DNA from: Tamarix chinensis
Lineage: Eukaryota; Streptophyta; Magnoliopsida; Caryophyllales; Tamaricaceae
Reading direction: 5' to 3'
Assembly: GCA_030549775.1 (NCBI GenBank)
Contig: CM060175.1
Coordinates: forward strand, 16,598,212-16,662,211
DNA length: 64,000 bases
This document shows, piece by piece, positions 8,720 through 20,282 of the stretch; position 1 is the first letter of the stretch, and every line of letters starts with the position of its first letter. The translations under genes and the position numbers were made by a program. The notes beneath the pieces were generated by a model. That model saw only the letters and a program-made list of their open reading frames with translations, did no database searches and was not told where the DNA came from.

Positions 8720-11650
8720 ATGGAGTGGAATCCAGAGACCTTACAGTTCCTTTCTCAATGTTTTCTCAACACACTTTCTCCAAGTCCTGAACCTCGTCGT
8801 GCTGCTGAGAGGAACCTTTCCGAGGCATCTGAGAGACCCAATTATGGTCTCGCCGTTCTCCGTCTCGTGGCTGAGCCTGCGATCGATGAGCAAGTCAGGC
8901 AAGCGGCCGCTGTTAATTTCAAGAATCATATGAAATCAAGGTGGGCTCCTGCAACGAGGGCATCGAATCGGAATGCTGTTACGGTAAGTCCTATTCCTGA
9001 CACTGAAAAGGAACAGATTAAGGGATTGATTGTGCCTTTGATGTTGTCTTCTACCCCGAGGGTCCAGTCTCAGTTAAGTGAGGCTTTAGCTGTGATTGGA
9101 CAACATGATTTTCCGAAATCTTGGCCTACATTACTTCCGGAGCTTGTTACCATGCTCCAGAAGGCTGTGGAAGGAACTGATTATACCTCTGTTAAGGGAA
9201 TTCTTGGGACTGTCAACTCTCTTTTTAAGAAGTTTAGATATCAATACTGGACTAATGAGGTGAAAATTGATTTGAGGTATTGTTTGGATAATTTTGCTGC
9301 GCCCTTGTTACAAGTGTTTTCACGAACTGCCGCATTGATAGAGTCAGGTTCTGGTTCAGGCGGTCCTGCTGATGCTTTGAAGCCGTTGTTTGAGTCACAG
9401 AGGCTATGTTGTAGGATATCCTATTCGTTCAATTTCCAGGAGTTACCCGACTACTTTGAGGATCATATGGAAGAGTGGATGGTTTTGTTTCAGAGATATC
9501 TAATGGCTACTTACCCTACACTCGAGCAAGGAGGTGGGAATGGGCTTGCCCTTGTTGATGATCTAAGAGCTGCAATCTGTGATATATTAGCTCTATACAT
9601 GGAGAGGGATGAGGATCCATTTAAAAGGTATGTGGACGAATTTGGGAGAGCTGTGAGAGACCTTCTTGTAACTGCTTCTGCATCTTCAGGTCGTGATGAG
9701 CTTGTTATTCCCGCAACCAAGTTTTTGACTATGGTGAGCACAAATGCTCACCAAAATAAGATGTTCTCTGAGGACTCTTCCTTAGATCAGATTTGTCGAT
9801 GCATTGTGATTCCTAATGTGATGCTGAGGGACGAGGATGAAGAGCTTTTTGAGATGAATTATATTGAATTTATTAGGAGAGACATGGAAGGGAGTGATCT
9901 TGACACAAGACGACGTATAGCCTGTGAACTTCTCAAAGCAATTGCCATAAATTATAAAGAGAAAGTTAGCCAATTGGTCCTTGCTCTCATACATGGCATG
10001 TTGGCTACCTTTGCTGAAAACCCTTCATCAAATTGGAAGTATAAAGATTGTGCTATATATGTGGTCCTATCCCTCTCCACAACCAGGACTGGTGGTGCTA
10101 GTATATCTGATAGTGTTATTGATGTTGCTACCTTCTTTACATCAGTGATTGTTCCTGAGCTGCAAGGTCAAGACGTGAATTCCTATCCATTTCTTAAAGC
10201 TGGAGCACTTAAGTTTTTCACGCTATTCCGGAATGTGCTTCCCAAGTCTAATGCAATTGTGTTAGTTCCTGATGTGGTTCGTTTTCTTGCCTCTGAATCA
10301 AATGTAGTTCACTCATATGCTGCAATATGCATCGAGAAGCTCTTGTTAGTCAAGGATGAAGGTGGTAGAGCTAGGTATGTAGCTGCTGATATTGCTCCCT
10401 TCCTACCTGTGTTGATGACTAACCTTTTCAATGCCCTGGGATTTCCTGAGTCTGAGGAGAATCAGTATATAATGAAGTGCATTATGCGTGTTCTTGGTGT
10501 TGCTGATATATCTCCTGAGGTTGCTGGTTCATGCATATCCAGGCTGACTTATATCCTTAATGCAGTCTGTAAGAATCCAAAAAATCCGATCTTTAATCAC
10601 TATCTGTTTGAGTCTGTAGCAGTTCTTATCAGACGAGCCTGTACAAACCCCACTCTCTTGTCACAATTTGAAGCTGGCCTTTTCCCTAGCCTTGAGAGCA
10701 TACTAAGCAACAACGTGATTGAGTTTTTCCCTTATACGTTTCAGTTATTGGCTCAGCTTGTTGAGTTGAACAGACCTCCTCTTCCTAATCACTACATGCA
10801 GTTCTTCAATATCCTCTTATATCCTGATCTGTGGAAAAAACCTTCAGATGTCCCAGCTCTTGTGCCTCTGCTTCAGGCTTTCCTTCGAATGGCTCCCTCT
10901 GAACTTAAGGCACAGGAGAAGCTGGATAAAGTTCTTGGTATTTTCAGTCACCTTGTCTCATCCCCTAGCACAGAGGAACAGGGTTTTTTTGTTCTCAACA
11001 CCATTGTTGGGAATGTTGGTTATGATGTTCTTGTGCCTCACATGGGTTCTATTTGGATTGCACTATTCACCCGTCTCCAAAATAGCCGGACCATGAAGTT
11101 TGTGAAGTCCCTCATCATATTTATGTCACTTGTTCTAGTCAAGCACGGTTGGCAGAACCTTGTGGAACCCATGAATTCTGTTCAGCCCAATATATTTCTT
11201 GTGATCTTGGAGCAATTTTGGATACCTAATCTCAAGCAGATCACGGGTTTCATTGAGGTGAAGTTAGTAGCTGTGGCTTCAACAAGACTAATATGTGAAT
11301 GTCCTGCCCTTCTGGATCCTGCCACTGCTAGGCTTTGGGGTAAAATGCTTGATAGCATCGTGACACTCCTGTCCAGGCCGGAGGAGGAGAGAGTTGAGGA
11401 GGAACCTGAAGTTCCAGATTTTGCCGAGTCAGGAGGTTATTCGGCCACTTTTGTCCGCCTGTACAATTCTGGCAAGAAAGAAGATGATCCTCTTCAGGAG
11501 ATTAAGGATCCAAAGGCATTTTTGTTGTCTTCCTTGTCAAGTCTTCCTGCCTTCTCCACGGGGGGTTATAGGCAAGTTATAAACGAGAACCTTGAACCTG
11601 CAAATCAGGCAGCATTGTTTCAGCTATGCGGTACCCCTGCAAATGCATAG
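8720..11650 (+). CDS. CAS: Exportin-2 (CAS/CSE1L), importin-alpha re-exporter
   Basis: A single uninterrupted 976-codon frame, close to the roughly 960-975 residues usual for the family. Exportin-2 is a karyopherin-beta that, with Ran-GTP, carries importin-alpha back from nucleus to cytoplasm so that classical nuclear import can continue. The protein is all HEAT repeats: importin-beta N-terminal (Ran-binding) domain at about 25-100 with [10 protein letters not shown] and [14 protein letters not shown]; a [11 protein letters not shown] motif at about 132; the Cse1 central domain at about 155-525 (with [14 protein letters not shown] and [13 protein letters not shown]); and the CAS/CSE1 C-terminal domain at about 527-965. 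A small Ser/Gly loop lies at 209-215, and an acidic stretch ([12 protein letters not shown]) near the C-terminus. The start is the first ATG and matches the family's MEWNPETL opening. An intronless coding region is also known in other plants. No frameshift or lost motif is visible, so it is probably a working housekeeping gene. Confidence 0.96.
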   Translation: MEWNPETLQFLSQCFLNTLSPSPEPRRAAERNLSEASERPNYGLAVLRLVAEPAIDEQVRQAAAVNFKNHMKSRWAPATRASNRNAVTVSPIPDTEKEQIKGLIVPLMLSSTPRVQSQLSEALAVIGQHDFPKSWPTLLPELVTMLQKAVEGTDYTSVKGILGTVNSLFKKFRYQYWTNEVKIDLRYCLDNFAAPLLQVFSRTAALIESGSGSGGPADALKPLFESQRLCCRISYSFNFQELPDYFEDHMEEWMVLFQRYLMATYPTLEQGGGNGLALVDDLRAAICDILALYMERDEDPFKRYVDEFGRAVRDLLVTASASSGRDELVIPATKFLTMVSTNAHQNKMFSEDSSLDQICRCIVIPNVMLRDEDEELFEMNYIEFIRRDMEGSDLDTRRRIACELLKAIAINYKEKVSQLVLALIHGMLATFAENPSSNWKYKDCAIYVVLSLSTTRTGGASISDSVIDVATFFTSVIVPELQGQDVNSYPFLKAGALKFFTLFRNVLPKSNAIVLVPDVVRFLASESNVVHSYAAICIEKLLLVKDEGGRARYVAADIAPFLPVLMTNLFNALGFPESEENQYIMKCIMRVLGVADISPEVAGSCISRLTYILNAVCKNPKNPIFNHYLFESVAVLIRRACTNPTLLSQFEAGLFPSLESILSNNVIEFFPYTFQLLAQLVELNRPPLPNHYMQFFNILLYPDLWKKPSDVPALVPLLQAFLRMAPSELKAQEKLDKVLGIFSHLVSSPSTEEQGFFVLNTIVGNVGYDVLVPHMGSIWIALFTRLQNSRTMKFVKSLIIFMSLVLVKHGWQNLVEPMNSVQPNIFLVILEQFWIPNLKQITGFIEVKLVAVASTRLICECPALLDPATARLWGKMLDSIVTLLSRPEEERVEEEPEVPDFAESGGYSATFVRLYNSGKKEDDPLQEIKDPKAFLLSSLSSLPAFSTGGYRQVINENLEPANQAALFQLCGTPANA

Positions 11651-12060
11651 TTTGAGTAAGCAAACGCACTTTAACTGAGTTTCTTGTTTATGCTTGTCAT
11701 GGGTGAGAATTTCACTAGACGCTGCCATTTAAGGTCTAGTTTGTTGTTTCGGGAAAAAAAAATCTGCTTTGCTATAAACATTGGCCTTGTACTGTAGTAT
11801 GTTTCTTGTTCAGCTTGGATAACGTTTCTTATGTCTAGAGATGTGTATTTGAGTTGTTTGTGACGGCAACATTTTGATCGTACGTAGGTTCGGTTTCTGG
11901 AGAACAAAATTTCTTCTCTGCTTGCAAGTGTCCTTTTACCAATTCATCTATACAGGCAGTATCTGGCTGTAACGTAAACCCAAGCAGTCTAGTGGCCTCC
12001 TGCATTGGTGAATCATTGCTGGTGTGGCGCCTGCGGTTTTGGTTTCCTTCCATGATTGTT
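11651..12060 (+). other. Probable 3'-UTR of the exportin-2 gene
   Basis: T- and G-rich mixed sequence directly after the stop codon, without long frames, less AT-rich than the spacer beyond. I see no canonical AATAAA on this strand, so the cleavage site cannot be placed and the right limit is a guess from composition. Confidence 0.35.
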
Positions 12061-14170
12061 TACTTTGTATTGATCATGATTTATTAGAAATGATTGTGAT
12101 TTTTTTGATGTTATAGTTTCCGGGGATCATATATTTGTGATCAATGAAGGTCATTTTTTCCCTAGAAATTTCCTCTGGAGGCGCCAGAAAACTTTTGAGA
12201 AAAGCTAAAGGTGGTTTCCATTGTAGCTAATATACCAGTCTTGGACAGAGAACTACTGTCTGGCCCAAAATGTTGTACTTTGTTTCATGAATTTTCATTT
12301 TTATCCTCAAAAGTGAATATGTATAATTAATTTCAATCAATTTTTTACCAATCAGTTGCATAGTACATACATTGTGGCATTTAATGAGTTAATTAAGGGA
12401 ATGGTTATTTAGACATCTAAAATTTGTTGACACTTCGTGAAAGTGTTTACTCCGCTTGCTCCAAGGTTACCCGCATTTTTATCATATATTCTCTCCATGT
12501 TGTCTCGATCATCGCTTTTCTCTCTTTCATCAAAAATCTTCAACACTCAAGAATCCAGCATAAACTAAGTTAATTATGAAGAACTAGAATTTCACTAATA
12601 TGGATGATGACGTTATAATCATGGTAGGAATTGGACGGCAGAAGCATTTCGAAATTCAACCATAAATGCTAGAAAAGAAACGCGTGGGCTGAGCGCTGAC
12701 TTCTTGACCTAAACTCACCGTTTGTGCGAATAGCTTTTCAGCTCAAGCACAGGAACTGTGTGCCTATTAAACCAACATGGTTAGAATTAAAATTTTACAT
12801 AGAATAGATATAGATTATTAGAATAGAATTATAGGATTATAATATTTTATGAATATCAAAAAATTTAATCTTGATATTCATATATGTTTTAAAATATCAT
12901 AGTTGAAGTAAAATAAATACTAAGAATATTATTTTTAAACTCTTTTAGTCACTAATTAAGTTGTAGCTAATAAATAGGATAAATTATTGAATTATATGCA
13001 TAAACATAAAGTGGGTATATAAATTATGTGTAGAGAAAAGAGGGGTTAACACTACCATGCAAATAAATAAAAATAATAATTATAAATTAAATATAAATTA
13101 TTAAACAAATAAAATAAAAAAATCTAATATATTTAAGTATTTTTTTCTCCAACAATTGACTTTGTTTGAATACTAATATATCCCCTATACTTCATTCGTA
13201 ATAGTCAGTGTTCAATATAAAATTGGTACAGAATAATAGGGGTTGAGATTTAATATGAAGAAAGAAATATAGTAGAAATAAAATGAAGAGTAAATTTTAA
13301 GGCAGATAGATAAAAAAAATAAAAGGGAAGAAATATGTAAGATTTTATTGATTCTACTTAGAATTGTAAAAGTATACTATGATTTCACTACTTTAAAATA
13401 CTACCTAAGATCATTTATCGTTTATGACTTTTAGATTCTTAAATAATAAAATAGTAAGATATAAATTAGGAGTTTAATAACTATGTACTTAGCCTATTCA
13501 CGATGATGATATTTGTATTGGTTTTTGTGATCTAATCCTAAGCTTTGGATCGGATCACAACTAATCTGAAAATATAAGACAATAATTTCAAATATAATAA
13601 AACACAATTGGATAACTAATTTATCTGATCTAATAGAAAATATCAAATCTAATTTTTAGAACTAAAAATTATAGCAAGCATGTCATTGATTCCATTGGAT
13701 TCTATCCAATTCGATAAGTCTCTACCAAATTATATTACAACTATTTTGTTCTCATATTCTAAATACTCAGTAATACATAAAATCCAATAATAATCAAAAT
13801 AAAATCACAAAAACAAGTGGTCATTGATACCTACCTCAAGTTCCCCCTATTGTAAAATTAAATAAAGTGTGAATACAAACACTTCCTTGTTAGAACAACC
13901 CTTAAAGAACACATCAAAAGGATTCAACCTCTAAGCTTGCAAACATATGATGTTGCATCAAAGAATTGTAATAATATAATTAAATAAAAAATTAAAACTT
14001 GCAGTTAGTGAAGTAATGAATTTGCTCTTTGAAAAAAAAAATCATTTCCTTAGACACACATGATATTTTAGTGATTAACCAAATTTAAAAAAGCACAAGC
14101 TACCCAATTTTAAGTAAGAATAAACATGCACTAAGGTTATAGTGAGTAATATATATGTAACATATATACA
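12061..14170. other. Intergenic spacer, no gene seen
   Basis: Up to about 12780 the sequence is mixed (including a short GC-richer patch at 12620-12760); beyond that it is very AT-rich. I find no convincing coding frame, RNA gene or element ends here. Confidence 0.5.
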
Positions 14171-14784
14171 TGTGATCTTGTGATCTGTATTTGTATGTGA
14201 AGACTAACATGGATTGGTATGTGCAAGAGTTTGGGGTGGTCGAGAGTGGACATTCCCTTACCGTGGTGATGGGTATAGGTGTGTAGTTGGATGTGGTGGA
14301 AATTTAGAGGAAAAAAATATAGGGTCAAGAGTTGACACAACCCCCCTCGTGTAGTGGTCAACACAGTCGTGTTTATATCATCATGGTCACACCATGTTGT
14401 TTACCATGCTCGTGTCGACTGAAAAAATATTTTTACTACTCGATTCTTGATAGGGTTGGTTTGCACTATTATAAAATGTGTGTTTGGAGACCCTAGTTAT
14501 TGCAAAGTTCCACTAATTGCTTTGTAGCATGTACATAATGTTATTCTCTAATTATCTTGTTCTTTAGATGCTCTGAGAGAGAGAATTGTGTAGTGAGTGA
14601 TAGTGTGACGACTGTTTGATTATCTTTGTAATCACAAGTGTTGTATATAATAAATATCATTTTTATATTTCCATTATTTTTTGGTGTTTAGATTGTTCTT
14701 TCAATTCAATATTAGGATTTTTTTTGATTTACTTGTTAGACTAGGTCTTAGGCATTTACATTTGTGGACATTTTTTTTCCTACA
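14171..14784 (+). repeat. 5' LTR of the copia element
   Basis: Begins TGTGATCTTG and ends TCCTACA. It shares with the 3' LTR the blocks 'catggatt(g/a)gta(t/c)gtgcaagagtt', 'gagagtgg(a/g)cat', 'gtgatggg', 'cactattataaaa', 'gttcttta/gttcctta' and the terminal 'catttgtggac' region. The ATTATAAAAT at about 14469-14478 is a candidate TATA element. Exact ends are inferred from the alignment with the other LTR. Confidence 0.7.
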
Positions 14785-14802
14785 AATTGGTATAGAGTGC
14801 CA
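14785..14802 (+). other. Primer-binding-like site, initiator tRNA-Met type
   Basis: TTGGTATAGAGTGCC directly after the 5' LTR resembles the TGGTATCAGAGC complement of initiator tRNA-Met used by most plant LTR retrotransposons, with a few substitutions. Confidence 0.55.
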
Positions 14803-14825
14803 GTGTGAGATTGATCTTAATCTAG

Positions 14826-15300
14826 ATGGCATTTACAAGATTTGGGATTGAGAGATTTGATTGCTACGTGTATTTTTGGTTATAGTAATTGAAGATGAAG
14901 GCGATCCTTATTCATAATAGATCAGAGAATGTGTTATCTAGAAAAGTGGATAAGCCTGGGATGATGATTGGTGAGGAGTTCGAAGATATTAATTTGAATT
15001 CCTTTTCCACCACATAATTGTGTTTTTCTAATGAGGTATTATGAAAGATAGCCAAAGATATAATTGATGCCGCCTTATGGTTAAAGCTAGAGTCTTTATA
15101 TATGATAAAATCAGTTATGACACTTCTATTATTGAGGAGTTGGCTTTACGACTTGAAATTAGGCGAGGGTTAGTCCTTGAAATCTCATCTTGATGAATTT
15201 GACTCTATATTTATGAAACTGTACAATATAGATGTCAAATTAGATGATGATGATCTAGTTATTATATTGTCGTATTCTTTTCCCATTGCTTATGGATACT
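14826..15300 (+). pseudogene. copia gag remnant
   Basis: Translation with frameshifts gives AFTRFGIERFDCY near the start (matching 'KFEI.KFDG'), then LWLKLESLYMIKS (about 15075-15120) and SLKSHLDEFDSIFMKLYNIDVKLDDDD (about 15170-15255). These are hallmark blocks of the copia gag capsid (UBN2-type). In-frame stops are present; no continuous protein can be made. Confidence 0.65.
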
Positions 15301-15312
15301 TTTTGTGAGATT

Positions 15313-15752
15313 ATACTACATGGAAAGTTGTTGGAATTGGGATTGTGAGGGTGATGATGCATGGTGGTGTGTTTAGGGCACTCTATGGTGTTCGTTATGT
15401 CCTTGAGATGATTGAGAGATTAATTTCATTGTTCTCCTTATACAAAGGCTATAGATGTGTCATTGAGAATGACATATTGAAGGTTGCTAAAGGAGTTGAG
15501 GTAGTGATTATTGGAAAGTTAAGAAATTTTATGAGCTTGTTGGCATCGCTATTGGGGGTAATTAGGGGGACATTGAGAGTGTTTAACTTAGATATTGCTA
15601 ACCTTGAGCTAATGTGGCTGGGATATGAGAGTGTTAGCGGCATGACTGATGAGTGGTGTTGTGTGACTTGGTTTCATCCAGATTTACCTTCTAGGAGTCC
15701 AAATATCTTCTTGATGGAAAGGTGGGGCATGAAAGTATGTTGGGTTCTTTAG
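15313..15752 (+). pseudogene. copia protease end and GAG-pre-integrase remnant
   Basis: The translation WKVVGIGIVRVMMHGGVFRALYGVRYVLEM... matches the end of the copia aspartic protease ('G.V.I..HDG..R.L..VRYVP'). It is followed by a segment like the GAG-pre-integrase domain, ending in ANLELMWLGYESVSGMTDEW ('LWH.RLGH.S..GM'), with the zinc-binding HLGH histidines lost. The catalytic DSGA part upstream is missing. The open stretch from 15345 to 15752 is a survivor, not a gene start. Confidence 0.6.
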
Positions 15753-15849
15753 ATGAGGTGGAGGTTGTTGTTAATCTGGATGATACAAATTCTTCTTGTG
15801 TTATGGAATCTAGGTAATAGGTGGATTAAGTGGGCATTTCTTTAGGTAG

Positions 15850-16200
15850 AACATAGAGGCTTTGTGGATGTTTCTACTAATGATGGATTTGATGAAGTAG
15901 TTGGTTATGCATTGTATACTACAGATAATATTATTGGTGTGTTGGAGCTAGTGTCAGACTCATACGCTATTATTACTGTTGATTTTGTCTTGTATAATTT
16001 TGTTACTACTAAAGAGAAGTAGTTTCTTCGATATACATATACATTGGTATGTGGTGTTTCACAAGTTTTTCTTTTATTGTGTGTTTATGATATGCTATAA
16101 TATGCTTATTACAATGAAAGGCATGTTTGAGATAAATAAGGTGAATAATTTCAGCCAAAATCTAAAGTTATTGACATGGTATGCTTAGCCATTGTTACAT
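15850..16200 (+). pseudogene. copia reverse transcriptase remnant
   Basis: Around 16080-16150 the translation contains MLITMKGMFEINKVNNFSQNL, matching the stretch just after the YVDD active site of copia RT ('YVDDMLIA....EI..LK..L'). The YVDD itself is broken by a small local duplication ('atatgctataatatgctt'). Between here and the GAG-pre-integrase remnant there is no recognisable integrase, so a large deletion joins the two parts. Confidence 0.5.
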
Positions 16201-16739
16201 ATTTTATAGTTGTGAAATGATTGATATACGTTGTAGCTAATATCAGTCCTAGTATTGCTCCAATTTTTTGTATTGTGAGTGCATGTGTGTGGTGAGCCTC
16301 ATGGAGACACATTATCTAGGTGTGGTGCAGATTCTTTAGTAATTGGTGTGTACAACATTGGTTTATATAGAGTATGGTTTGTCAACTATTTCTTTGAATG
16401 GTTACTTTGATTTTGGATGTGATCCTGATGATTAAAGGTAAAATAGTGTGATAGTGTTGTGTTTTAGATGTTCTAGGGATGTGTGTTTGACTATAACTAG
16501 AGTTGTTGATGTTGTTCGGCTTAGAGAGTTAGCTTGTAAAGTTAGGTTGGAGCAAGAAGCTACTTTGGACAATGATCTATTACATGTGCTAACAGATTCA
16601 TTACTTATGTTTGAGTTTGAGCGAAGCTCAAACTTAGAATGTGTTTATATACTATGAGAGACTCTTTGGGCCTAGGGGTTTACAATATTTTTCATTTGTT
16701 TTCCTGTTACAATCTATCATAAGTATTACATTAAGGTGG
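16201..16739 (+). other. copia internal 3' remnant
   Basis: Sequence between the RT remnant and the 3' LTR. It should correspond to the RNase H region, but I could not recognise conserved residues. A 69-codon frame at 16448-16657 has no clear similarity. Confidence 0.35.
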
Positions 16740-17340
16740 TGATTGTGAGCTCGTGTTTTTGTGTGAAAACTAGCATGGATTAGTACGTGCAAGAGTTCAT
16801 AGTGGTTGAGAGTGGGCATGCCCCTACCATAGTGATGGTTATGGGTGTGTCATTAGATACTGTAGAAATTCAGAAGAAAAGGTACAAGGCTAATAATCAA
16901 CATAAACCCCCTCAATGGTTTTTAACATTGCCGTGTTAATATCGATACGATCACATCGTATTGTTCACCATGTCCATATCGATGGGGAATTTTGTACCAC
17001 TGCTAAATTCTTGCTAGGTTTAATACACACTATTATAAATACATGTGATTAGATATCCTAGCTATTACAAAGCCCAACTAAGAGCCTTATAGCTTGTCAA
17101 ACTCTTCGTCTCCAATTCTCTTGTTCCTTAGATGTTCTAAGAGAAAGAATTCTGTACATAGTGATTTTATGAGTTTGTTTGATTCTCCTTGTGATCACAA
17201 GTGATATACCAACTAAAAATCATCATTTTTTCCTCAATTGTTCTTTGTGTTTTTATTGTTCTATCAATTTAATCTTGGACTTTCTTGATTTTCTTATTAA
17301 ATTATGTTTTGGGAATTCACATCTGTGGATCCCCCCTACA
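16740..17340 (+). repeat. 3' LTR of the copia element
   Basis: Begins TGATTGTGAGCTCG after a purine-rich TTAAGGTGG and ends CCCCCCTACA. It aligns block by block with the 5' LTR at 14171-14784 but with many substitutions, so the element is old. Confidence 0.7.
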
Positions 17341-18709
17341 TTACAATTATTCAAAAATGAGTGAACCAACAGTAAAACTAGATCAGTTAATCAAGCCCAC
17401 CAAAAGATACTCAAAATTATCAAACACGTGATAAGATACATGTCAATGAAACTAAAAGCCTTATATGATCTAAAAAAAAGTAGGATAACTATTTCTTTCA
17501 AGAAATTAATCACTAAAAAAATGAGACATTGATCATATTGTTAATTAAATGACCAACTTGTATTATCTCATAAGTATTGAGAAATTTATCCAATTTATTT
17601 ATTCTCTAATTGATGTCATCTTAGCTACGTGTTTATATGTCTTTAAATATAAGTGGAATATTATAGAAAAGTATCTAAAATTTTAGCCAAAATCTTTGTT
17701 CTTTGTATGGTCTCTATTAATCCCCACTATATTTATTTTGAAGATTATATCCACACTCAAAGTAGATCCTATGATACCAGATATTGCAGCCATACAACTA
17801 AGAATTGATATAGTTCCAGCCATAATATTCTAGTACATGTATATACTTTGTAGCAAACATATATATAGATTCATGAAAATCAACTCATGTTATTGCCTTT
17901 TTCCTATTATACCAATAGTTTAAACATGTATGAATTTCATAACCATAAAATCTACACCAATAGTTTGAACATATACCAATTTCATTTCACACTAATTTTT
18001 ATAAATACACATGGTCTAGAGTGCACATAGACTTCTAACTCTAGATCACAACAACTAACTTAGCTAAAATGAAACCAAATCTAACATAAATAACTAAATA
18101 GAGCAACTTACCAATTTAAAACCTTAGAAAACTTGCAAATCATATAATATAAATATTGTTTGAATTTAAAGTCTAAAGTAACAAAACACTACAAATTTCA
18201 AAAGTTCATAACTAACATTATAACTAAAACTCATACAGAAAGAATAAATCATAAATATAAATTAAATATTAGAGATGGAGACTTAGCCAAATGGCATAAG
18301 TGATAATGAGAGTGAATCAATGTTCTTGAAATTTCAAAAGAAAAACCGAAATGGAATCTTGAGTTCATTAAAAAAATCCAACCTTAAAATATAAGATTAT
18401 TGAACAAGTTTGAGCTATCAAAATTCACACCTAGAACTAAATACCAAATAGAGGAATAAATCAAAGACCAAATCCCTAGACAAAATTAGAGACACAAATG
18501 CCGAGTAGCGAGGACCGAGAGAGAAGAGGTGGGTGTTGTCCATGCATTCAATTTGTTGGGTTTATTTGGATTTGGCCTAATTAGAATTAAAGTGAATATT
18601 AAAAACTAACCTAAGCGAAGGGAATGAAGGTGAGTCAAGTTGAATGTTTCAAAATATTGTTTGGATGATATTAACATAGCTTAGGTGAATCAAAGTGTTT
18701 TATTTTAAT
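17341..18709. other. AT-rich spacer, no gene seen
   Basis: No coding frame of note. A mixed-composition patch at 18260-18560 (containing 'ggagacttagccaaatgg' and 'ccgagtagcgaggaccgagag') stands out from the AT-rich surroundings. It could be the relic of a gene or element, but I cannot identify it. Confidence 0.45.
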
Positions 18710-19012
18710 TCTATTTGGATTGGGTGAATGAAGGTTATAAAGGAAAAAAGCACTTATAGCCTTTTAGTAAATTGGGGTGAATAGAGGTGATATTAGGACG
18801 GAGGATAATATTGTCTGATTAGGTCAAAGTTTCTTTTATTTTTCCCCTTTCACCTCCATTCCCCCAAGATAAAGGTTAATAAAAATAAGGAGAATTAGGG
18901 TGAATAGAGACTTTTATTTTTGAAGCCTCATTAACCTAGGTAAATCTTTTAAAAAATGTTCCCAAACAGGGTCAATAAGCTTATTTACCTCCATTCACCC
19001 CCAACCAAACAA
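18710..19012. mobile_element. MITE-like inverted-repeat element
   Basis: CTATTTGGATTGGGTGAATG at the left continues into AAGGTTATAAAGG. It matches, with mismatches, the reverse complement of the right end (AATAAGCTTATTTACCTCCA followed by TTCACCCCCAACCAAACAA). The roughly 300-bp interior is non-coding and has further internal inverted copies of the GGTGAATxGAGG motif. A TTTGG/CCAAA-ended foldback of this size fits a non-autonomous DNA transposon (MITE), superfamily not determined. No clear target-site duplication found. Confidence 0.45.
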
Positions 19013-19886
19013 CACATTAGGGTTAGTGTTGGATCGAGTAAATAGTAAAGCGATAACATTTTTTTCCCTTTTTTATTTTTTGTGGTTGGGGAGGGCTAAT
19101 GAATTATTATTTTATTATATATATATTCATCATATTGGATATTATTTTTTATTTTTCAAATTAGATATCTAATTTGTTTGATTTTTATTGATTAAATGAG
19201 TTCTTTTATTCCATGAAAATCAAATATGTAATTTGCTTTTTTTTGGATTGGATATCTTTAGATATTAGATTACATGAGCAATCCTAATGCCTACCATCAC
19301 ATCCAAATTCATGGGCCATGCAAATTCCTTCTAACTTATAGCTTCGCCATTCATTCAATTTTTGAAAATTTGACTTTCTAACTCCTATCATTGATTCAGT
19401 TAGAATACCATAAGAAACTACTAAAACATTAAATTGATCTATATTTTTACATTCAATTCATGTAAAAAAAACTAAGTAATTTGATAAGAAATTGGAAAGA
19501 TGTTTATATATATCATAGTTTCAAATTTTATAATATTTAGAAAAAGAACTATAAAACATTAATTAAAGAACAATAAAAGTGGAATCATATAAACTTAATT
19601 TTTAACTTAATAATTATTCGTGAGTTCAATTGATGAAGAAAATATAAATGCTTTGTAGAGAAGTAATAAGATTTGAAGGAATATATACAAGAGAGGAATG
19701 AATAAGGAGAATGCCAAATTTGGAATAAAAGATGTATATTGGCATCAATTTAAAGTTTTAAGGCGTTGAACTATCAATCACCTTAATTGAGGGTATAGGA
19801 AATAAAAATACAAATATAAAAACAAGTTTATGTAGAAAAAATTAAAATAGAAATTCAACCTACCAATATGGGATAGTGGTGGTAGT
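19013..19886. other. AT-rich spacer, no gene seen
   Basis: AT-rich sequence between the MITE-like element and the solo LTR. No coding or RNA gene recognised. Confidence 0.5.
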
Positions 19887-20275
19887 TATAATACCCCGAA
19901 TTTTAGTTAATCCTAATCCCAAGTAATTAATATCGTATCCAATTTCTAATTTTTATTTTGGGTTATTAATATATTTTCTAACTTAAACCTAATTCCAGAT
20001 GTTCATTTAATTAATTTATCCTAATATCCTAACCTAAATTATTTTAAACCTAAACCTAAATCTAAACCCACACCAATTCCCATTTCTTCCTTTTTTTTCC
20101 TACTATTTTCCCTTGATCAGTTCTCTTCCCTTCTCCTTGTGGGCACGACTTCCCCTGCCAAGCCTACACCTACCCCTACCCCCATCAACTCCCCCTCCTC
20201 GACTTAAGGGCCTGGGTTGAATTTTTGCTAATAGCACCACCTCCCTCCTCATCATTTCTTGCATGTTTTTATGTG

Positions 20276-20282
20276 TATATAA
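20276..20282 (+). promoter_or_regulatory. Candidate TATA box of the subfamily C LTR
   Basis: TATATAA about 650 bp upstream of the conserved splice-donor box. Subfamilies A and B have an exact TATAAATA at a comparable place, so this position is supported only by analogy. Confidence 0.35.

Larger units (their letters stand above)
14171..17340 (+). mobile_element. Degenerate Ty1/copia retrotransposon with both LTRs
   Basis: Two direct repeats of about 0.6 kb flank a decayed internal region with copia order gag, protease, then RT. The 5' LTR is followed by a primer-binding-like site, and TTAAGGTGG before the 3' LTR is a possible polypurine tract. A possible target duplication is ATACA (14166-14170) and TTACA (17341-17345), 4 of 5 matching. 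At 3.2 kb it is far shorter than intact copia elements (about 5 kb): the integrase and much of the RT are missing. Many LTR-LTR differences and stops point to an old insertion. Confidence 0.75.

Noticed and set aside
10848..11096. Alternative-frame open stretches within the exportin-2 gene
   Set aside because: They are shadows of the long conserved frame and have no similarity of their own.
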